Shown here: positions 21,778 through 30,165 of the stretch, piece by piece
Layout: each line of letters begins with the position of its first letter
Position numbering within the stretch: position 1 is the first letter of the stretch
Assembly: GCA_015491485.1 (NCBI GenBank)
Contig: WFVT01000301.1
Span: 1 to 42,737 of the forward strand
Length of the DNA: 42,737 bases
Origin: Candidatus Zhuqueibacterota bacterium
GTDB lineage: Bacteria; Zhuqueibacterota; Zhuqueibacteria; Zhuqueibacterales; Geothermadaptataceae
Reading direction: 5' to 3'
Program-made: the position numbers and the translations under genes
Notes under the pieces: model-generated
Seen by the model: the letters and a program-made list of their open reading frames with translations, nothing else
What the model was told of the DNA's origin: nothing
The model's database searches: none

Positions 21778-22317
21778 GTGGAGAAATCGTCGGTGCGGAA
21801 AAAAAGAGTCAGAATCAATCCCAGTGAACTGGATTTGAAAGAGCGCGTGGTTCATATCAACCGCTGCGCCAAAGTGGTTAAAGGCGGCCGTCGTTTTTCG
21901 TTTAATGCCATTGTGGTGGTGGGCGACGGCAAAGGTCATGTGGGCGTGGGCCTCGGAAAGGCCAACGAAGTATCGGATGCCATTTCCAAAGGCTCGGAAA
22001 ACGCCAAAAAGAACCTTCGCCGCATCTTTTTGATCGACGGCACCATTCCGCATGAGACCGTGGCTAAATTCGGCGCCGCTAAGGTGTTTTTGAAACCGGC
22101 GACTCCCGGTACCGGCGTTATTGCCGGTGGGCCGGTGCGCGCGGTGCTGGAAGCGGCCGGAGTTCAGGATATTTTAACCAAATCCATCGGTTCCTCCAAT
22201 CCGCACAATGTCGTCAAAGCCACCATGAAGGCGCTGGAAGAGCTGATGGATGCAAGAACGTTGGCGCGGAAGCGTGGACTCACTCTTCCCGAGTTGTTCG
22301 ATAAAACAACGGTTTAG
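21778..22317 (+). CDS. rpsE: Small ribosomal subunit protein uS5 (S5)
   Basis: 30S protein contributing to decoding accuracy and mRNA unwinding, 179 residues. The double-stranded RNA-binding-like N-domain is marked by [19 protein letters not shown] and [15 protein letters not shown]. The C-domain has [17 protein letters not shown]. The GTG at 21778 is taken as start. A second GTG at 21793, with GGAG nine bases upstream, would remove only MEKSS and is also possible. Confidence 0.96.
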   Translation: MEKSSVRKKRVRINPSELDLKERVVHINRCAKVVKGGRRFSFNAIVVVGDGKGHVGVGLGKANEVSDAISKGSENAKKNLRRIFLIDGTIPHETVAKFGAAKVFLKPATPGTGVIAGGPVRAVLEAAGVQDILTKSIGSSNPHNVVKATMKALEELMDARTLARKRGLTLPELFDKTTV

Positions 22318-22333
22318 TCGGGAGTAAACAAGC

Positions 22334-22528
22334 ATGGCCAAGAAAAAATCAAAGAAGCTTCGCATCACCCAGGTGCGCAGCCTGATCGGACAGTGGGAGC
22401 GTCATCGGCGCACCATGCGGGCGCTGGGGTTGCGGAAAATCCGTCATACGGTGGAACATAACGATACGCCGCAGATCCGCGGTATGATCGCCAAGGTGCA
22501 GCATCTCATTAAAGTGGAAGAAATTTAA
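22334..22528 (+). CDS. rpmD: Large ribosomal subunit protein uL30 (L30)
   Basis: Small 50S protein, 64 residues with a ferredoxin-like fold. [25 protein letters not shown] is the family's core and [14 protein letters not shown] is its normal end. It starts 16 bases after rpsE with GGGAGTAA upstream of the ATG. L30 is missing in some bacterial groups; it is present here. Confidence 0.96.
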   Translation: MAKKKSKKLRITQVRSLIGQWERHRRTMRALGLRKIRHTVEHNDTPQIRGMIAKVQHLIKVEEI

Positions 22529-22550
22529 GATTAGCTGAAGGTTGATAGAC

Positions 22551-22991
22551 ATGGACCTGGGCAATTTAAGCTACGCAAAAGGATCTCGCAAGAAACGGAA
22601 ACGAGTCGGACGTGGTGAAGGCTCCGGACATGGCGGTACCGCCTGCCGGGGACACAAAGGGCAACGGTCGCGTTCGGGCGGTGGAGTGCCGCCGTGGTTT
22701 GAAGGTGGGCAAATGCCGCTGCAGCGCCGGGTCCCCAAACGCGGCTTTACCAATATTTTCCGGAAAGAATATCAAATCGTCAACCTGGATGATCTGGAGC
22801 GGAAAGTCACTGAAAATGTGGTGACCCCGGAAGTTTTGCACCAATTGCGGCTTATTGATAAAAAAGATCAACCGGTTAAGATTCTCGGAGACGGAGACAT
22901 TACCAGGCCGCTCGAAATTTCCGCGCATGCTTTTAGCAAGTCGGCGGTTGAGAAAATCGAGAAGGCGGGAGGAAAGGTAATTCGGCTATGA
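22551..22991 (+). CDS. rplO: Large ribosomal subunit protein uL15 (L15)
   Basis: Late-assembling 50S protein, 146 residues from the ATG at 22551 ([17 protein letters not shown]). A TTG at 22542 in the same frame is rejected because the AAGG ribosome binding bases at 22538-22541 touch it but sit nine bases from the ATG. The glycine-rich rRNA-binding N-terminus includes [20 protein letters not shown]. The stop overlaps the secY start by four bases. Confidence 0.96.
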   Translation: MDLGNLSYAKGSRKKRKRVGRGEGSGHGGTACRGHKGQRSRSGGGVPPWFEGGQMPLQRRVPKRGFTNIFRKEYQIVNLDDLERKVTENVVTPEVLHQLRLIDKKDQPVKILGDGDITRPLEISAHAFSKSAVEKIEKAGGKVIRL

Positions 22992-24325
22992 TGAGTAGCT
23001 TTCAAAGCGTGTTTAAGATTCCGGAGCTGAAGCGGCGGATTATTTTTACTCTGCTGATTTTGGTTGTGTATCGGATCGGTGGCCACATTCCGATTCCGGG
23101 CGTGAATGCGGATGCGCTTCTCAGTTTTTTTGAACGAGCCGGAGGTGGTGGCCTGTTCGGGCTGTACGATATGTTCGCCGGCGGCGCCTTTAGCCGGGCC
23201 ACCGTATTTGCCCTCGGAATCATGCCTTACATTTCGGCATCGATTATTATTCAGTTGCTGGGCGCGGTAAGCCCGTTCATCCAAAGGCTGCAGAAAGAGG
23301 GTGAAGAAGGCCGCAAGAAAATCACCCAGTACACCCGTTATGGTACGGTTCTGATATCCGCTTTGCAGGCCTACGGCGTGAGCGTGTTCCTTGAGAATAT
23401 CCCGCCCACACCGGAAGGCCTTGCTGTGGTTATGAATCCGGGCTGGGGCTTCCGGTTGATGACCATGCTCGTTTTGACCAGCGGTACTGTCCTGATCATG
23501 TGGCTGGGCGAGCAGATCACCGAACGCGGTATCGGCAACGGCATTTCGCTGCTCATTTTTATTGGAATTATTGCCGTGTTCCCGAATGCGATTCTGGATG
23601 AGTGGCAGCAGTTAGCCGGCGGCAACCGGCAATTGCTGACCGAAGTGATCCTGCTGGCGATCATGGCCGTGACTGTGGCCGCGGTCGTTGCTATCACCCA
23701 GGCGACGCGTAAAATCCCGGTGCAATATGCAAAGCGGGTGGTGGGACGCCGCATTTACGGCGGACAGAGCACGCACATTCCGCTGCGCGTGAATACCGCG
23801 GGCGTGATGCCGATCATTTTCGCGCAGTCGATCATGTTTATTCCGCAAACCATCACCACGTTTTTCCCGAACAGCGAATTCATGAACACCGTGCAGCTCT
23901 ATTTCAGCCTGGATTCGCTGGTATATCAGTTGGTGTATGCGACGCTGATTATCTTTTTTACCTATTTTTACACCGCCATTGCTTTTAACCCGGTGGATGT
24001 GGCGGATAACATGAAGAAATACGGCGGCTTTATTCCTGGCGTGCGTCCCGGCAAGAAAACGGCGGAATATATTGACAATATTTTGACCAAAGTAACCCTG
24101 CCGGGGTCGTTCTTTCTGGCGTTCATTGCCATTTTCCCGTATCTGATTGTGAAAGTCACCAACGTGTCGTACAATTTTGCCTCGTTTTTTGGCGGAACCT
24201 CGCTGTTGATCATCGTTGGCGTGGCGTTGGATACGCTGCAGCAACTGGAGTCGCACTTGCTGATGCGGCATTATGACGGCTTTATGAAGACCGGACGAAT
24301 CAAGGGCAGAAAGCGGTTCGCCTGA
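22988..24325 (+). CDS. secY: Preprotein translocase channel subunit SecY
   Basis: Inner-membrane protein-conducting channel of the Sec system, 445 residues with about ten hydrophobic segments. Characteristic parts are [13 protein letters not shown] in the first segment and plug area, [17 protein letters not shown] in the second, and the cytoplasmic loop [17 protein letters not shown]. The start ATGATG at 22988 overlaps the rplO stop, so translation is likely coupled to ribosomal protein synthesis. A 72-base gap follows before adk. Confidence 0.99.
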   Translation: MMSSFQSVFKIPELKRRIIFTLLILVVYRIGGHIPIPGVNADALLSFFERAGGGGLFGLYDMFAGGAFSRATVFALGIMPYISASIIIQLLGAVSPFIQRLQKEGEEGRKKITQYTRYGTVLISALQAYGVSVFLENIPPTPEGLAVVMNPGWGFRLMTMLVLTSGTVLIMWLGEQITERGIGNGISLLIFIGIIAVFPNAILDEWQQLAGGNRQLLTEVILLAIMAVTVAAVVAITQATRKIPVQYAKRVVGRRIYGGQSTHIPLRVNTAGVMPIIFAQSIMFIPQTITTFFPNSEFMNTVQLYFSLDSLVYQLVYATLIIFFTYFYTAIAFNPVDVADNMKKYGGFIPGVRPGKKTAEYIDNILTKVTLPGSFFLAFIAIFPYLIVKVTNVSYNFASFFGGTSLLIIVGVALDTLQQLESHLLMRHYDGFMKTGRIKGRKRFA

Positions 24326-24397
24326 TTCCTCAGGATCACGGCGAAGCGATGTGTCGGCCTGAATTTGGGCAATGAGATTTTGTGCCTGGGCGGCTAA

Positions 24398-25069
24398 ATG
24401 GAATTAATATTCATTGGTTATCCCGGTTCTGGAAAAGGAACGCAAGCGACGTTACTGTCCGAAAAATATCACATTCCCAAAATTTCCACCGGGGACATTC
24501 TGCGAGAGGCGGTGGCACGAAAAACACCGCTGGGGTTACAGGCGAAAAAATACATGGATGCGGGGGAGCTGGTGCCGGATGAGGTGGTGATCGGTTTGGT
24601 TGAAGCGCGCCTGAAAGAACCCGATGCGCAAAACGGTTTCATTCTGGACGGTTTTCCGCGCACCGTATCGCAAGCCCAGGAGCTGGATCATCTGCTGCGA
24701 AAAATGAACCGCTCGATTACGGCGGTCATCAGTCTGGAAGTTTCGAAAAAACGCATTCTCGAACGGCTGACCAAGCGGCGGGTGTGTGTGAAATGCGGCC
24801 GTGTTTATAATTTGATTTATGACCCGCCCCCTGCCGACGGAAAATGTGAAAGTTGCGGTGGGGAGATCATCCAGCGGTCGGATGACCGGGAAGAAACGGT
24901 GCTGCACCGAATGAATGTGTATGAAGAACAAACCCGGCCGCTCAAAGAATATTATGGATCGCAGGGCAAGTTGGTTCATATTGACGGCTCTTTGAATATC
25001 GAAAAAGTGCGGGACGAAATCGAGCGCAAGCTGGAAGAGATACGGAAACGAGATGATTCATCTTCGTAA
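24398..25069 (+). CDS. adk: Adenylate kinase, zinc-lid type
   Basis: Converts AMP and ATP to two ADP in the cytoplasm. The 223 residues form a long-type enzyme. The P-loop is GYPGSGKGT at 7-15, with Tyr8 where Pro is usual. AMP-site residues include DGFPRT at 84-89. The LID has C130, C133, C150 and C153, a structural zinc site. The sequence beyond about residue 215 (KRDDSSS) is a short polar tail. The ATG at 24398 has only a weak GGGCGG upstream. The last 17 bases overlap map. Position after secY is normal for the spc operon. Confidence 0.98.
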   Translation: MELIFIGYPGSGKGTQATLLSEKYHIPKISTGDILREAVARKTPLGLQAKKYMDAGELVPDEVVIGLVEARLKEPDAQNGFILDGFPRTVSQAQELDHLLRKMNRSITAVISLEVSKKRILERLTKRRVCVKCGRVYNLIYDPPPADGKCESCGGEIIQRSDDREETVLHRMNVYEEQTRPLKEYYGSQGKLVHIDGSLNIEKVRDEIERKLEEIRKRDDSSS

Positions 25070-25838
25070 TGAAAGAGAAATCGAGCTCATTCGGCAAAGC
25101 TGCGAGATCGTGGTTGCAACGCTGACCATGGTGGACGAGATCATTGAAGAAGGGATGACGACTTCCGAGTTGGATGCCGAAATTGAATCGTTCATTCGCA
25201 AACATCATGCTCGTCCCGCGTTCAAAGGATATCAGGGGTTTCCGGCAAGTGCCTGCATCTCTGTAAATGACGAAGTGGTACACGGCATTCCCAATCACCG
25301 CCGCATTAAAGCCGGTGATCTCGTGAAAGTGGATGTCGGCGTTGAAAAAGAAGGCTATTATGGGGATGCCGCCATGACCTACGTTATCGGCGAGATCGAT
25401 GAGGAGACGCAACGTTTGCTGCGCATCACCCATGAAGCACTGATGCTGGGCATTGAGCAGGCACGTTATGGAAACCGGCTGAGCGATATTTCCCATGCCA
25501 TCCAGCAGCATGTGGAAGGAGCCGGCTATTCCGTGGTGCGACAACTGGTCGGACATGGCATCGGCAAAAAACTGCATGAAGATCCTCAGGTTCCGAACTA
25601 TGGCAAACCCGGCCGGGGGCCCCGGTTGCGACCGGGCATGGTGCTGGCTATCGAACCGATGGTCAATGCAGGTACCTACGATGTCATCACGGATGAAGAC
25701 GGCTGGACGGTCCGGTCCGCCGATGGTTCGCTATCGGCGCATTTCGAACATACCGTGGTGATTCGAAAAGACGGGCCAGAAATTTTAACAGAAGGGTTAG
25801 AGCAAATTTATGGCGAAAAGCGAACCCATTCGCGTTGA
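25053..25838 (+). CDS. map: Type I methionine aminopeptidase
   Basis: Removes the N-terminal Met from nascent proteins. Its 261 residues align with E. coli MetAP at a constant offset of three. The metal ligands are D94, D105, H168, E201 and E232, with substrate-site H77. No SH3-like N-terminal extension is present. The start ATG lies inside the end of adk (17-base overlap), and its own end overlaps infA by 29 bases. The three genes are therefore probably translated as a coupled set. Confidence 0.98.
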   Translation: MIHLRNEREIELIRQSCEIVVATLTMVDEIIEEGMTTSELDAEIESFIRKHHARPAFKGYQGFPASACISVNDEVVHGIPNHRRIKAGDLVKVDVGVEKEGYYGDAAMTYVIGEIDEETQRLLRITHEALMLGIEQARYGNRLSDISHAIQQHVEGAGYSVVRQLVGHGIGKKLHEDPQVPNYGKPGRGPRLRPGMVLAIEPMVNAGTYDVITDEDGWTVRSADGSLSAHFEHTVVIRKDGPEILTEGLEQIYGEKRTHSR

Positions 25839-26028
25839 CGGAACGATTATCGAAACGCTTCCCAACGCCACGTTTCGAGTGGAGCTGGAAAACGGGCATA
25901 AAGTGTTAGCCCATATTTCCGGCAAAATGCGGATGCATTTTATCAAGATTTTACCGGGCGATAAGGTGACGGTCGAACTGTCGCCTTACGATTTGACCCG
26001 CGGACGTATTGTCTATCGTTATAAATAA
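25810..26028 (+). CDS. infA: Translation initiation factor IF-1
   Basis: S1/OB-fold factor that binds the 30S A site during initiation. The 72 residues are full length, with [17 protein letters not shown] and the terminal [15 protein letters not shown]. The ATG at 25810 is inside the map coding region with GAAGGG about 14 bases upstream. It is followed 12 bases later by rpmJ. Confidence 0.98.
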   Translation: MAKSEPIRVDGTIIETLPNATFRVELENGHKVLAHISGKMRMHFIKILPGDKVTVELSPYDLTRGRIVYRYK

Positions 26029-26040
26029 AAAGGGTAGAAA

Positions 26041-26154
26041 ATGAAAGTACGTGCTTCGGTGAAACGGATTTGCGAACATTGCAAAATTATCCGGCGTAAA
26101 GGAAAAGTTCGCGTGATCTGTAAAAATCCCCGACACAAACAGCGCCAGGGATAA
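26041..26154 (+). CDS. rpmJ: Large ribosomal subunit protein bL36 (L36), zinc-binding
   Basis: Smallest 50S protein, 37 residues, translated from ATG 26041 to TAA 26152-26154. The sequence begins [14 protein letters not shown] and ends NPRHKQRQG. Zinc ligands are C11, C14, C27 and H32, the zinc-containing form. AAAGGG lies just upstream of the start. It sits between infA and rpsM, its standard location. Confidence 0.98.
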   Translation: MKVRASVKRICEHCKIIRRKGKVRVICKNPRHKQRQG

Positions 26155-26180
26155 TTTAACCAACTGAATGGAGGCTTCGA

Positions 26181-26549
26181 TTGGCTCGTATAGCTGGAGT
26201 TGACCTGCCGCGTGATAAGCGGATCGAGATAGCGCTGACCTACATTTACGGCATTGGACGCCATTCGGCGGCGGAAATTTTGAAGAAAGCCGGCATTGAT
26301 CCGGATATTCGTGTCAAAGATCTCAGCGGTGAGGACGTCGCCAAGATCCGCCAGGTCATTGGTTCGGACTACAAGGTCGAAGGTGCACTGCGCACCGAGG
26401 TGCAGATGAACATCAAGCGGTTGATGGACATTGGCTGCTACCGTGGGCTGCGACACCGCCGCGGCCTGCCGGTTCGTGGTCAGCGCACGCACACCAATGC
26501 GCGCACCCGCAAAGGACGCAAGCGCGGGGTTGGTATCAAAAAACGCTAA
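26181..26549 (+). CDS. rpsM: Small ribosomal subunit protein uS13 (S13)
   Basis: 30S head protein that bridges to the 50S subunit and touches P-site tRNA. The 122 residues carry [19 protein letters not shown], a helix-two-turn-helix region, and the C-terminal [19 protein letters not shown] that reaches P-site tRNA. The start is TTG at 26181 with GGAGG at 26170-26174. A 74-base spacer follows before rpsK. Confidence 0.98.
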   Translation: MARIAGVDLPRDKRIEIALTYIYGIGRHSAAEILKKAGIDPDIRVKDLSGEDVAKIRQVIGSDYKVEGALRTEVQMNIKRLMDIGCYRGLRHRRGLPVRGQRTHTNARTRKGRKRGVGIKKR

Positions 26550-26623
26550 TGGTACTCTTGAAATCAGTAATAGAATGGGCAGTCTGAGTGAACATTGGAC
26601 GCATAAAATAGAGGAGTTTATCT

Positions 26624-27013
26624 TTGGCATCTCCAAAGCGAAGAAAAACCAAAAAGAAAGAAAAAGTTGATCCCAACGGCCTTGCCCATGTGCATGCGAC
26701 TTTCAACAATACGATTGTGACGATTACGGATGTGTACGGTAATGTGATTTCCTGGGCATCGGGTGGCAAGGTCGGATTCAAGGGGTCCCGTAAATCCACT
26801 CCGTTTGCGGCGCAGGTGGCAGCGGAAGCGGCTGCCAAAGAGGCGATGGATCTGGGACTGGCTCGGGTGGAAGTCCTGGTCAAAGGCCCGGGAGCCGGTC
26901 GTGAGGCAGCCGTGCGGGCGTTGCAGGCGGCTGGCCTTGAAATAACGGCCATCCGCGACGTCACCCCGATTCCGCATAACGGGTGCCGTCCGCCCAAACG
27001 CAGACGGGTTTAA
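26624..27013 (+). CDS. rpsK: Small ribosomal subunit protein uS11 (S11)
   Basis: 30S platform protein close to the mRNA exit and E site, 129 residues. Conserved parts are [36 protein letters not shown] and the end [18 protein letters not shown]. The start is TTG at 26624 with GAGGAG at 26611-26616. It lies 55 bases before rpsD. Confidence 0.98.
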   Translation: MASPKRRKTKKKEKVDPNGLAHVHATFNNTIVTITDVYGNVISWASGGKVGFKGSRKSTPFAAQVAAEAAAKEAMDLGLARVEVLVKGPGAGREAAVRALQAAGLEITAIRDVTPIPHNGCRPPKRRRV

Positions 27014-27068
27014 TGAGAAAAAGTCAACGAATCAACAGATCATTGGTTGCTGGAGGTTGAACTTATAA

Positions 27069-27698
27069 ATGGCACGATACATAGGGCCTGTATGTAAACT
27101 CTGCCGTAGAGAGGGACAAAAGTTGTTCCTGAAAGGGGCGAAATGCACGTCGCCGAAGTGTCCTCTCGAAACCCGGAATTTCCCTCCGGGACAGCACGGC
27201 AGAAACCGCATGTTCAAACAATCCGAATACGGAATGCAATTGCGCGAAAAGCAGAAGGTGCGCCGAATTTATGGCGTCCTCGAGCGGCAATTCCACAATT
27301 ACTATGAGCGGGCCACACGTCAAAAGGGCGTCACCGGCGAGAACCTGCTTCGTTTGCTGGAGCGCCGGTTGGACAACATCGTTTACCGGCTCGGATTTGC
27401 ACCGTCCCGCGCCGCAGCCCGTCAGCTTGTGCGCCATCGTCATATCATGGTCAACGATCGGGTGGTGGATATCCCGTCTTTCCTGCTGAAACCGGGCGAT
27501 GTGGTGAAGGTGCGTGAAAAGAGCCGCAAACTGGAATTGATCCATCAGTCGTTGCGGCGCATGCGCGAGGGCAAACAGTTGCCGTGGCTGGACCTCAACA
27601 AAGCGGCGCTGAGCGGAACCCTGCTGGAGATCCCCTCGCGAGCGGACATTCCGGTGGACGTGAACGAGTCGCTCATTGTGGAGTTGTACTCGAAATAA
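27069..27698 (+). CDS. rpsD: Small ribosomal subunit protein uS4 (S4), zinc-binding form
   Basis: 16S-binding assembly initiator, which often represses the alpha operon. The 209 residues include an S4 RNA-binding domain from about residue 95 ([21 protein letters not shown]). The N-terminus has C9, C12, C26 and C31, the C+ zinc version of S4; many bacteria have lost it. GGAGGT at 27052-27057 serves the ATG. A 96-base spacer, without a terminator I can see, leads to rpoA. Confidence 0.98.
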   Translation: MARYIGPVCKLCRREGQKLFLKGAKCTSPKCPLETRNFPPGQHGRNRMFKQSEYGMQLREKQKVRRIYGVLERQFHNYYERATRQKGVTGENLLRLLERRLDNIVYRLGFAPSRAAARQLVRHRHIMVNDRVVDIPSFLLKPGDVVKVREKSRKLELIHQSLRRMREGKQLPWLDLNKAALSGTLLEIPSRADIPVDVNESLIVELYSK

Positions 27699-27794
27699 CG
27701 GCTGACGTCCTGATGAATGCCCGATCGGTCGGCCACGGAGTGTTTAATAATTAGGATCGATTGCTGATAAATATATCAATAATGGAGAAATTCT

Positions 27795-28778
27795 ATGAGT
27801 TGGCCTAATTTCCAAATGCCAGACAAGGTTGAATTAGACGAATCCACCTATTCAACCACATTTGGCCGGTTCATAGTCCAACCCCTCGAACGCGGATTCG
27901 GAACCACCATCGGCAATGCGCTGCGACGGGTGTTGCTTTCTTCGCTGCCCGGGGCTGCCATTACATCCATTCGGATTGATGGCATCCAGCATGAATTTTC
28001 AACCATCCCCGGCGTGATGGAAGATGTATCCGAAATCATCCTCAATTTAAAGGAAGTGCGCTTTAAGTTGATCAGCAAAAAGCCGGATAAGGTGGTGATT
28101 GAAGCCAAGGGACCTGGCGAACTGCGTGCAGGAGATTTGCAGAACGGAACAACCGACTTTGAAATTCTGAACCCGGATCACCATATCGCCACTCTGGATG
28201 AAGATGCCAGCTTCCGTATGGAACTGCGAATCGGTCGTGGACACGGCTACGTGCCGGCTGAGGAGAACAAGTATCCGGATATGCCAATCGGGACGATTCC
28301 GATTGATTCCATCTACACACCGATTAAAAACGTGGCTTATACCGTGGAAAATACGCGGGTGGGACAGCGAACGGACTATGAAAAACTGATTCTTGAAATT
28401 ACCACCGACGGCAGCATCACTCCCGATGATGCATTGACGTATGCCGGCAAAATTTTAATGGAGCACATCCAACTGTTTATCAATTTCGATATCGAACCGG
28501 AAGAAGAAGAGCCAAAAGAGGTGGATGAAGAGGTGCTCCGCATTCGCAAATTGTTGAAGATGCCGGTGGATGAGCTGGAGCTGTCGGTGCGCTCGCACAA
28601 TTGTTTGATGGCGGCGAACATTAAAACGATCGCCGATCTGGTGCGCCGAGATGAGCAGGAAATGTTGAAATTCCGCAATTTCGGTCGCAAATCGTTACAG
28701 GAGCTGACGCAAATTCTGGAAGAAAAAGGCCTGCATTTCGGATTCGATGTTGACAAATATCTGAAAGAAGAAGATTAA
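27795..28778 (+). CDS. rpoA: DNA-directed RNA polymerase subunit alpha
   Basis: Assembly platform of RNA polymerase, 327 residues. The N-terminal dimerisation domain (to about 230) includes FGRFIVQPLERGFGTTIGNAL. The C-terminal domain (from about 255) has LELSVRSHNCL, with the arginine matching E. coli R265 that binds UP elements, and LKFRNFGRKSLQEL. The KFRNFG form resembles Bacteroidota and related sequences more than Proteobacteria. The start ATG has GGAG at about 27784. It is followed 25 bases later by rplQ. Confidence 0.99.
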   Translation: MSWPNFQMPDKVELDESTYSTTFGRFIVQPLERGFGTTIGNALRRVLLSSLPGAAITSIRIDGIQHEFSTIPGVMEDVSEIILNLKEVRFKLISKKPDKVVIEAKGPGELRAGDLQNGTTDFEILNPDHHIATLDEDASFRMELRIGRGHGYVPAEENKYPDMPIGTIPIDSIYTPIKNVAYTVENTRVGQRTDYEKLILEITTDGSITPDDALTYAGKILMEHIQLFINFDIEPEEEEPKEVDEEVLRIRKLLKMPVDELELSVRSHNCLMAANIKTIADLVRRDEQEMLKFRNFGRKSLQELTQILEEKGLHFGFDVDKYLKEED

Positions 28779-28803
28779 GCGGTTTTGAAAGGAATCGAGA
28801 GCA

Positions 28804-29268
28804 ATGAGACACGCAAAAGATCATAAAAAACTGGGACGGACGGTCAGCCATCGCAAGGCGCTCCTGTCGAACCTTGTGGCGGCGCTGTTCGAGCATAAGC
28901 AGATTCGGACGACGGTCGCCAAGGCAAAAGAAGCCCGGCGGTGGGCCGAGCGCATGATTACGTTCGGTAAACGCGGTGATGTGGCAGCGCGGCGGCGTGT
29001 ATATCGGTTCATTCCACACCGTAAAATCGTCAAATTGCTTTTCGATGAAATTGCGCCGAAATATGAAAACCGCAACGGCGGCTACACGCGGGTGATCAAG
29101 CTGGGCCGGCGCAAAGGCGATGGCGCGGAAATGGCCATCCTGGAACTGGTCGGTTATGAAGGCGTTCAAATCGAAAAGCAGCAGGCTGCGCAGGAAAAGC
29201 GCGCCGAACGCAAAAAACGCAAAGAAGAACAAGCCGAAGCTCAACCCGAACAAACGCCCGAAGAGTAA
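28804..29268 (+). CDS. rplQ: Large ribosomal subunit protein bL17 (L17)
   Basis: 50S protein near the tunnel exit. Family residues such as MRHAKDHKKLGRTVSHRKALL and the HRKIVKLLFDEIAPKYENRNGGYTR block are conserved (the latter spans more than one motif). The core ends near residue 120. Residues 121-154 form an extra highly charged, Lys/Glu/Gln-rich tail, making the protein 154 residues against about 116-130 in many bacteria. It is the last gene of the alpha operon and a terminator follows. Confidence 0.97.
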   Translation: MRHAKDHKKLGRTVSHRKALLSNLVAALFEHKQIRTTVAKAKEARRWAERMITFGKRGDVAARRRVYRFIPHRKIVKLLFDEIAPKYENRNGGYTRVIKLGRRKGDGAEMAILELVGYEGVQIEKQQAAQEKRAERKKRKEEQAEAQPEQTPEE

Positions 29269-29300
29269 ACGGCTGTCCGAATGATGGAAGAGATTCAAAG

Positions 29301-29334
29301 GCCAGAAAGGCGCACCTGCTTTTCTGGCTTTTTT
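29301..29334 (+). terminator. Rho-independent terminator of the alpha operon
   Basis: GCCAGAAA (29301-29308) and TTTCTGGC (29321-29328) pair perfectly, with possible extra pairing of AGG and CCT inside the 12-base loop, and six T follow (29329-29334). It lies 32 bases after rplQ and closes the long ribosomal transcript. Confidence 0.85.
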
Positions 29335-29364
29335 GTTGGTGCGCCGGGCTCTCTCATTGCCCGG

Positions 29365-29397
29365 ATTTCAACGCTGCCAGAATTTCAACGCTGCCAG
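29365..29397 (+). repeat. Tandem direct repeat, 16 bases twice
   Basis: ATTTCAACGCTGCCAG occurs at 29365-29380 and again at 29382-29397, one base apart. The second copy supplies the left arm of the palindrome described next, so the first copy looks like a duplicated arm. The surrounding DNA has no gene. Either copy could pair with the right arm at 29409-29419. Confidence 0.8.
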
Positions 29398-29419
29398 GGT
29401 TCCAATCCCTGGCAGCGTT
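29387..29419 (+). repeat. Perfect 13-bp palindromic intergenic element
   Basis: AACGCTGCCAGGG (29387-29399) and CCCTGGCAGCGTT (29407-29419) are exact complements with a 7-base spacer. No T run follows, and a good terminator already lies upstream. It resembles the dispersed imperfect palindromes of the type AACCCTGxCAGGGTT seen between genes in several phyla. A smaller CCGGGC/GCCCGG hairpin at 29344-29364 lies just before. The rest of 29269-29532 shows no gene or tRNA. Confidence 0.65.
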
Positions 29420-29532
29420 AAATAATCCACAAGTTAGCGTGTGCCGGTCCTCCAATTCCGGACCAACCGAAAGTCTTATCATCAACCATACATTCACCAT
29501 CCAACCCTGCAGGGCACTGCAGAAAGGAGGGC

Positions 29533-30021
29533 ATGATGAAGCTCGCCGTGATGTCGGACGTGCATGACAATATCTGGAATTTGGAGAAAGCGCTGAAAAA
29601 GGCGCGTTCCGCAGATGCGTTGATTTTTTGTGGCGACTTTTGTGCTCCTTTCACCCTGAAACAAATTGCTGAAGGCTTTGAAAAGCCCATTCACGTGGTC
29701 TTCGGCAACAACGACGGGGACAAGTTTCTGCTTTCCAATATCGCCTCCGGGTTCGATCACGTCACTCTGCACGGCGATTTCGCCGATCTGGATCTGGGCG
29801 GTCTGAAAATTGCGGTCAATCATTATCCTGAAATCGCCGAACCGATTGCGGCCAGCGGCCGGTACGATGCGGTGTTTTACGGACATAACCATATTCATAA
29901 AATCGACCGCATCGATGAGTGCGATTTCATCAATCCCGGGGAGGTCATGGGGCGGTTCGGCAACCCCACGTTTGTGATGTACGATACCACTCAGCGGCAG
30001 GCTGAGACCATCAAAATATAG
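29533..30021 (+). CDS. YfcE/MJ0936-type metallophosphoesterase
   Basis: A small calcineurin-like phosphoesterase, 162 residues, probably a two-metal cytoplasmic phosphodiesterase; the substrate cannot be told from sequence. Metal-binding motifs are D9-x-H11 (SDVHDN), GDF with D35, GNND at 58-61, H97 in NHYPE, and GHNH at 117-120. The whole fold is present with no extra domain. AAAGGAGG lies at 29523-29530, so the second ATG (29536) has better spacing than the first (29533). It stands alone between the repeat region and the hut genes, with no obvious functional partner. Confidence 0.88.
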   Translation: MMKLAVMSDVHDNIWNLEKALKKARSADALIFCGDFCAPFTLKQIAEGFEKPIHVVFGNNDGDKFLLSNIASGFDHVTLHGDFADLDLGGLKIAVNHYPEIAEPIAASGRYDAVFYGHNHIHKIDRIDECDFINPGEVMGRFGNPTFVMYDTTQRQAETIKI

Positions 30022-30089
30022 CGGTTTCGGGCTCTGCATCCTGACGGCGGAGTGCCGGTTCAGGCGTTCGTCGGTTCCGAAATTCCGCT

Positions 30090-30117
30090 TTGTTTCACCG
30101 GGTTTTCTTTTTATATT
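30090..30117 (+). promoter_or_regulatory. Candidate promoter for the hutU operon
   Basis: TTGTTT (30090-30095) and TATATT (30112-30117) are spaced by 16 bases, 48 bases upstream of the hutU ATG. The region is A+T rich compared with its surroundings. I saw no clear operator palindrome for a HutC- or HutP-like regulator. Confidence 0.4.
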
Positions 30118-30165
30118 AACCACTGTTTAAAAATTTTCATAAGGCCGATTCGACAAGGTTACAAA

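Noticed and set aside
29365-29419. CRISPR-like repeat
   Set aside because: Only two direct copies one base apart and no spacers; better explained as a palindromic element.
30052-30165. Upstream extension of hutU by 38 codons
   Set aside because: It does not resemble urocanase, includes the promoter-like boxes, and ATG 30166 gives the standard length with a good ribosome binding site.
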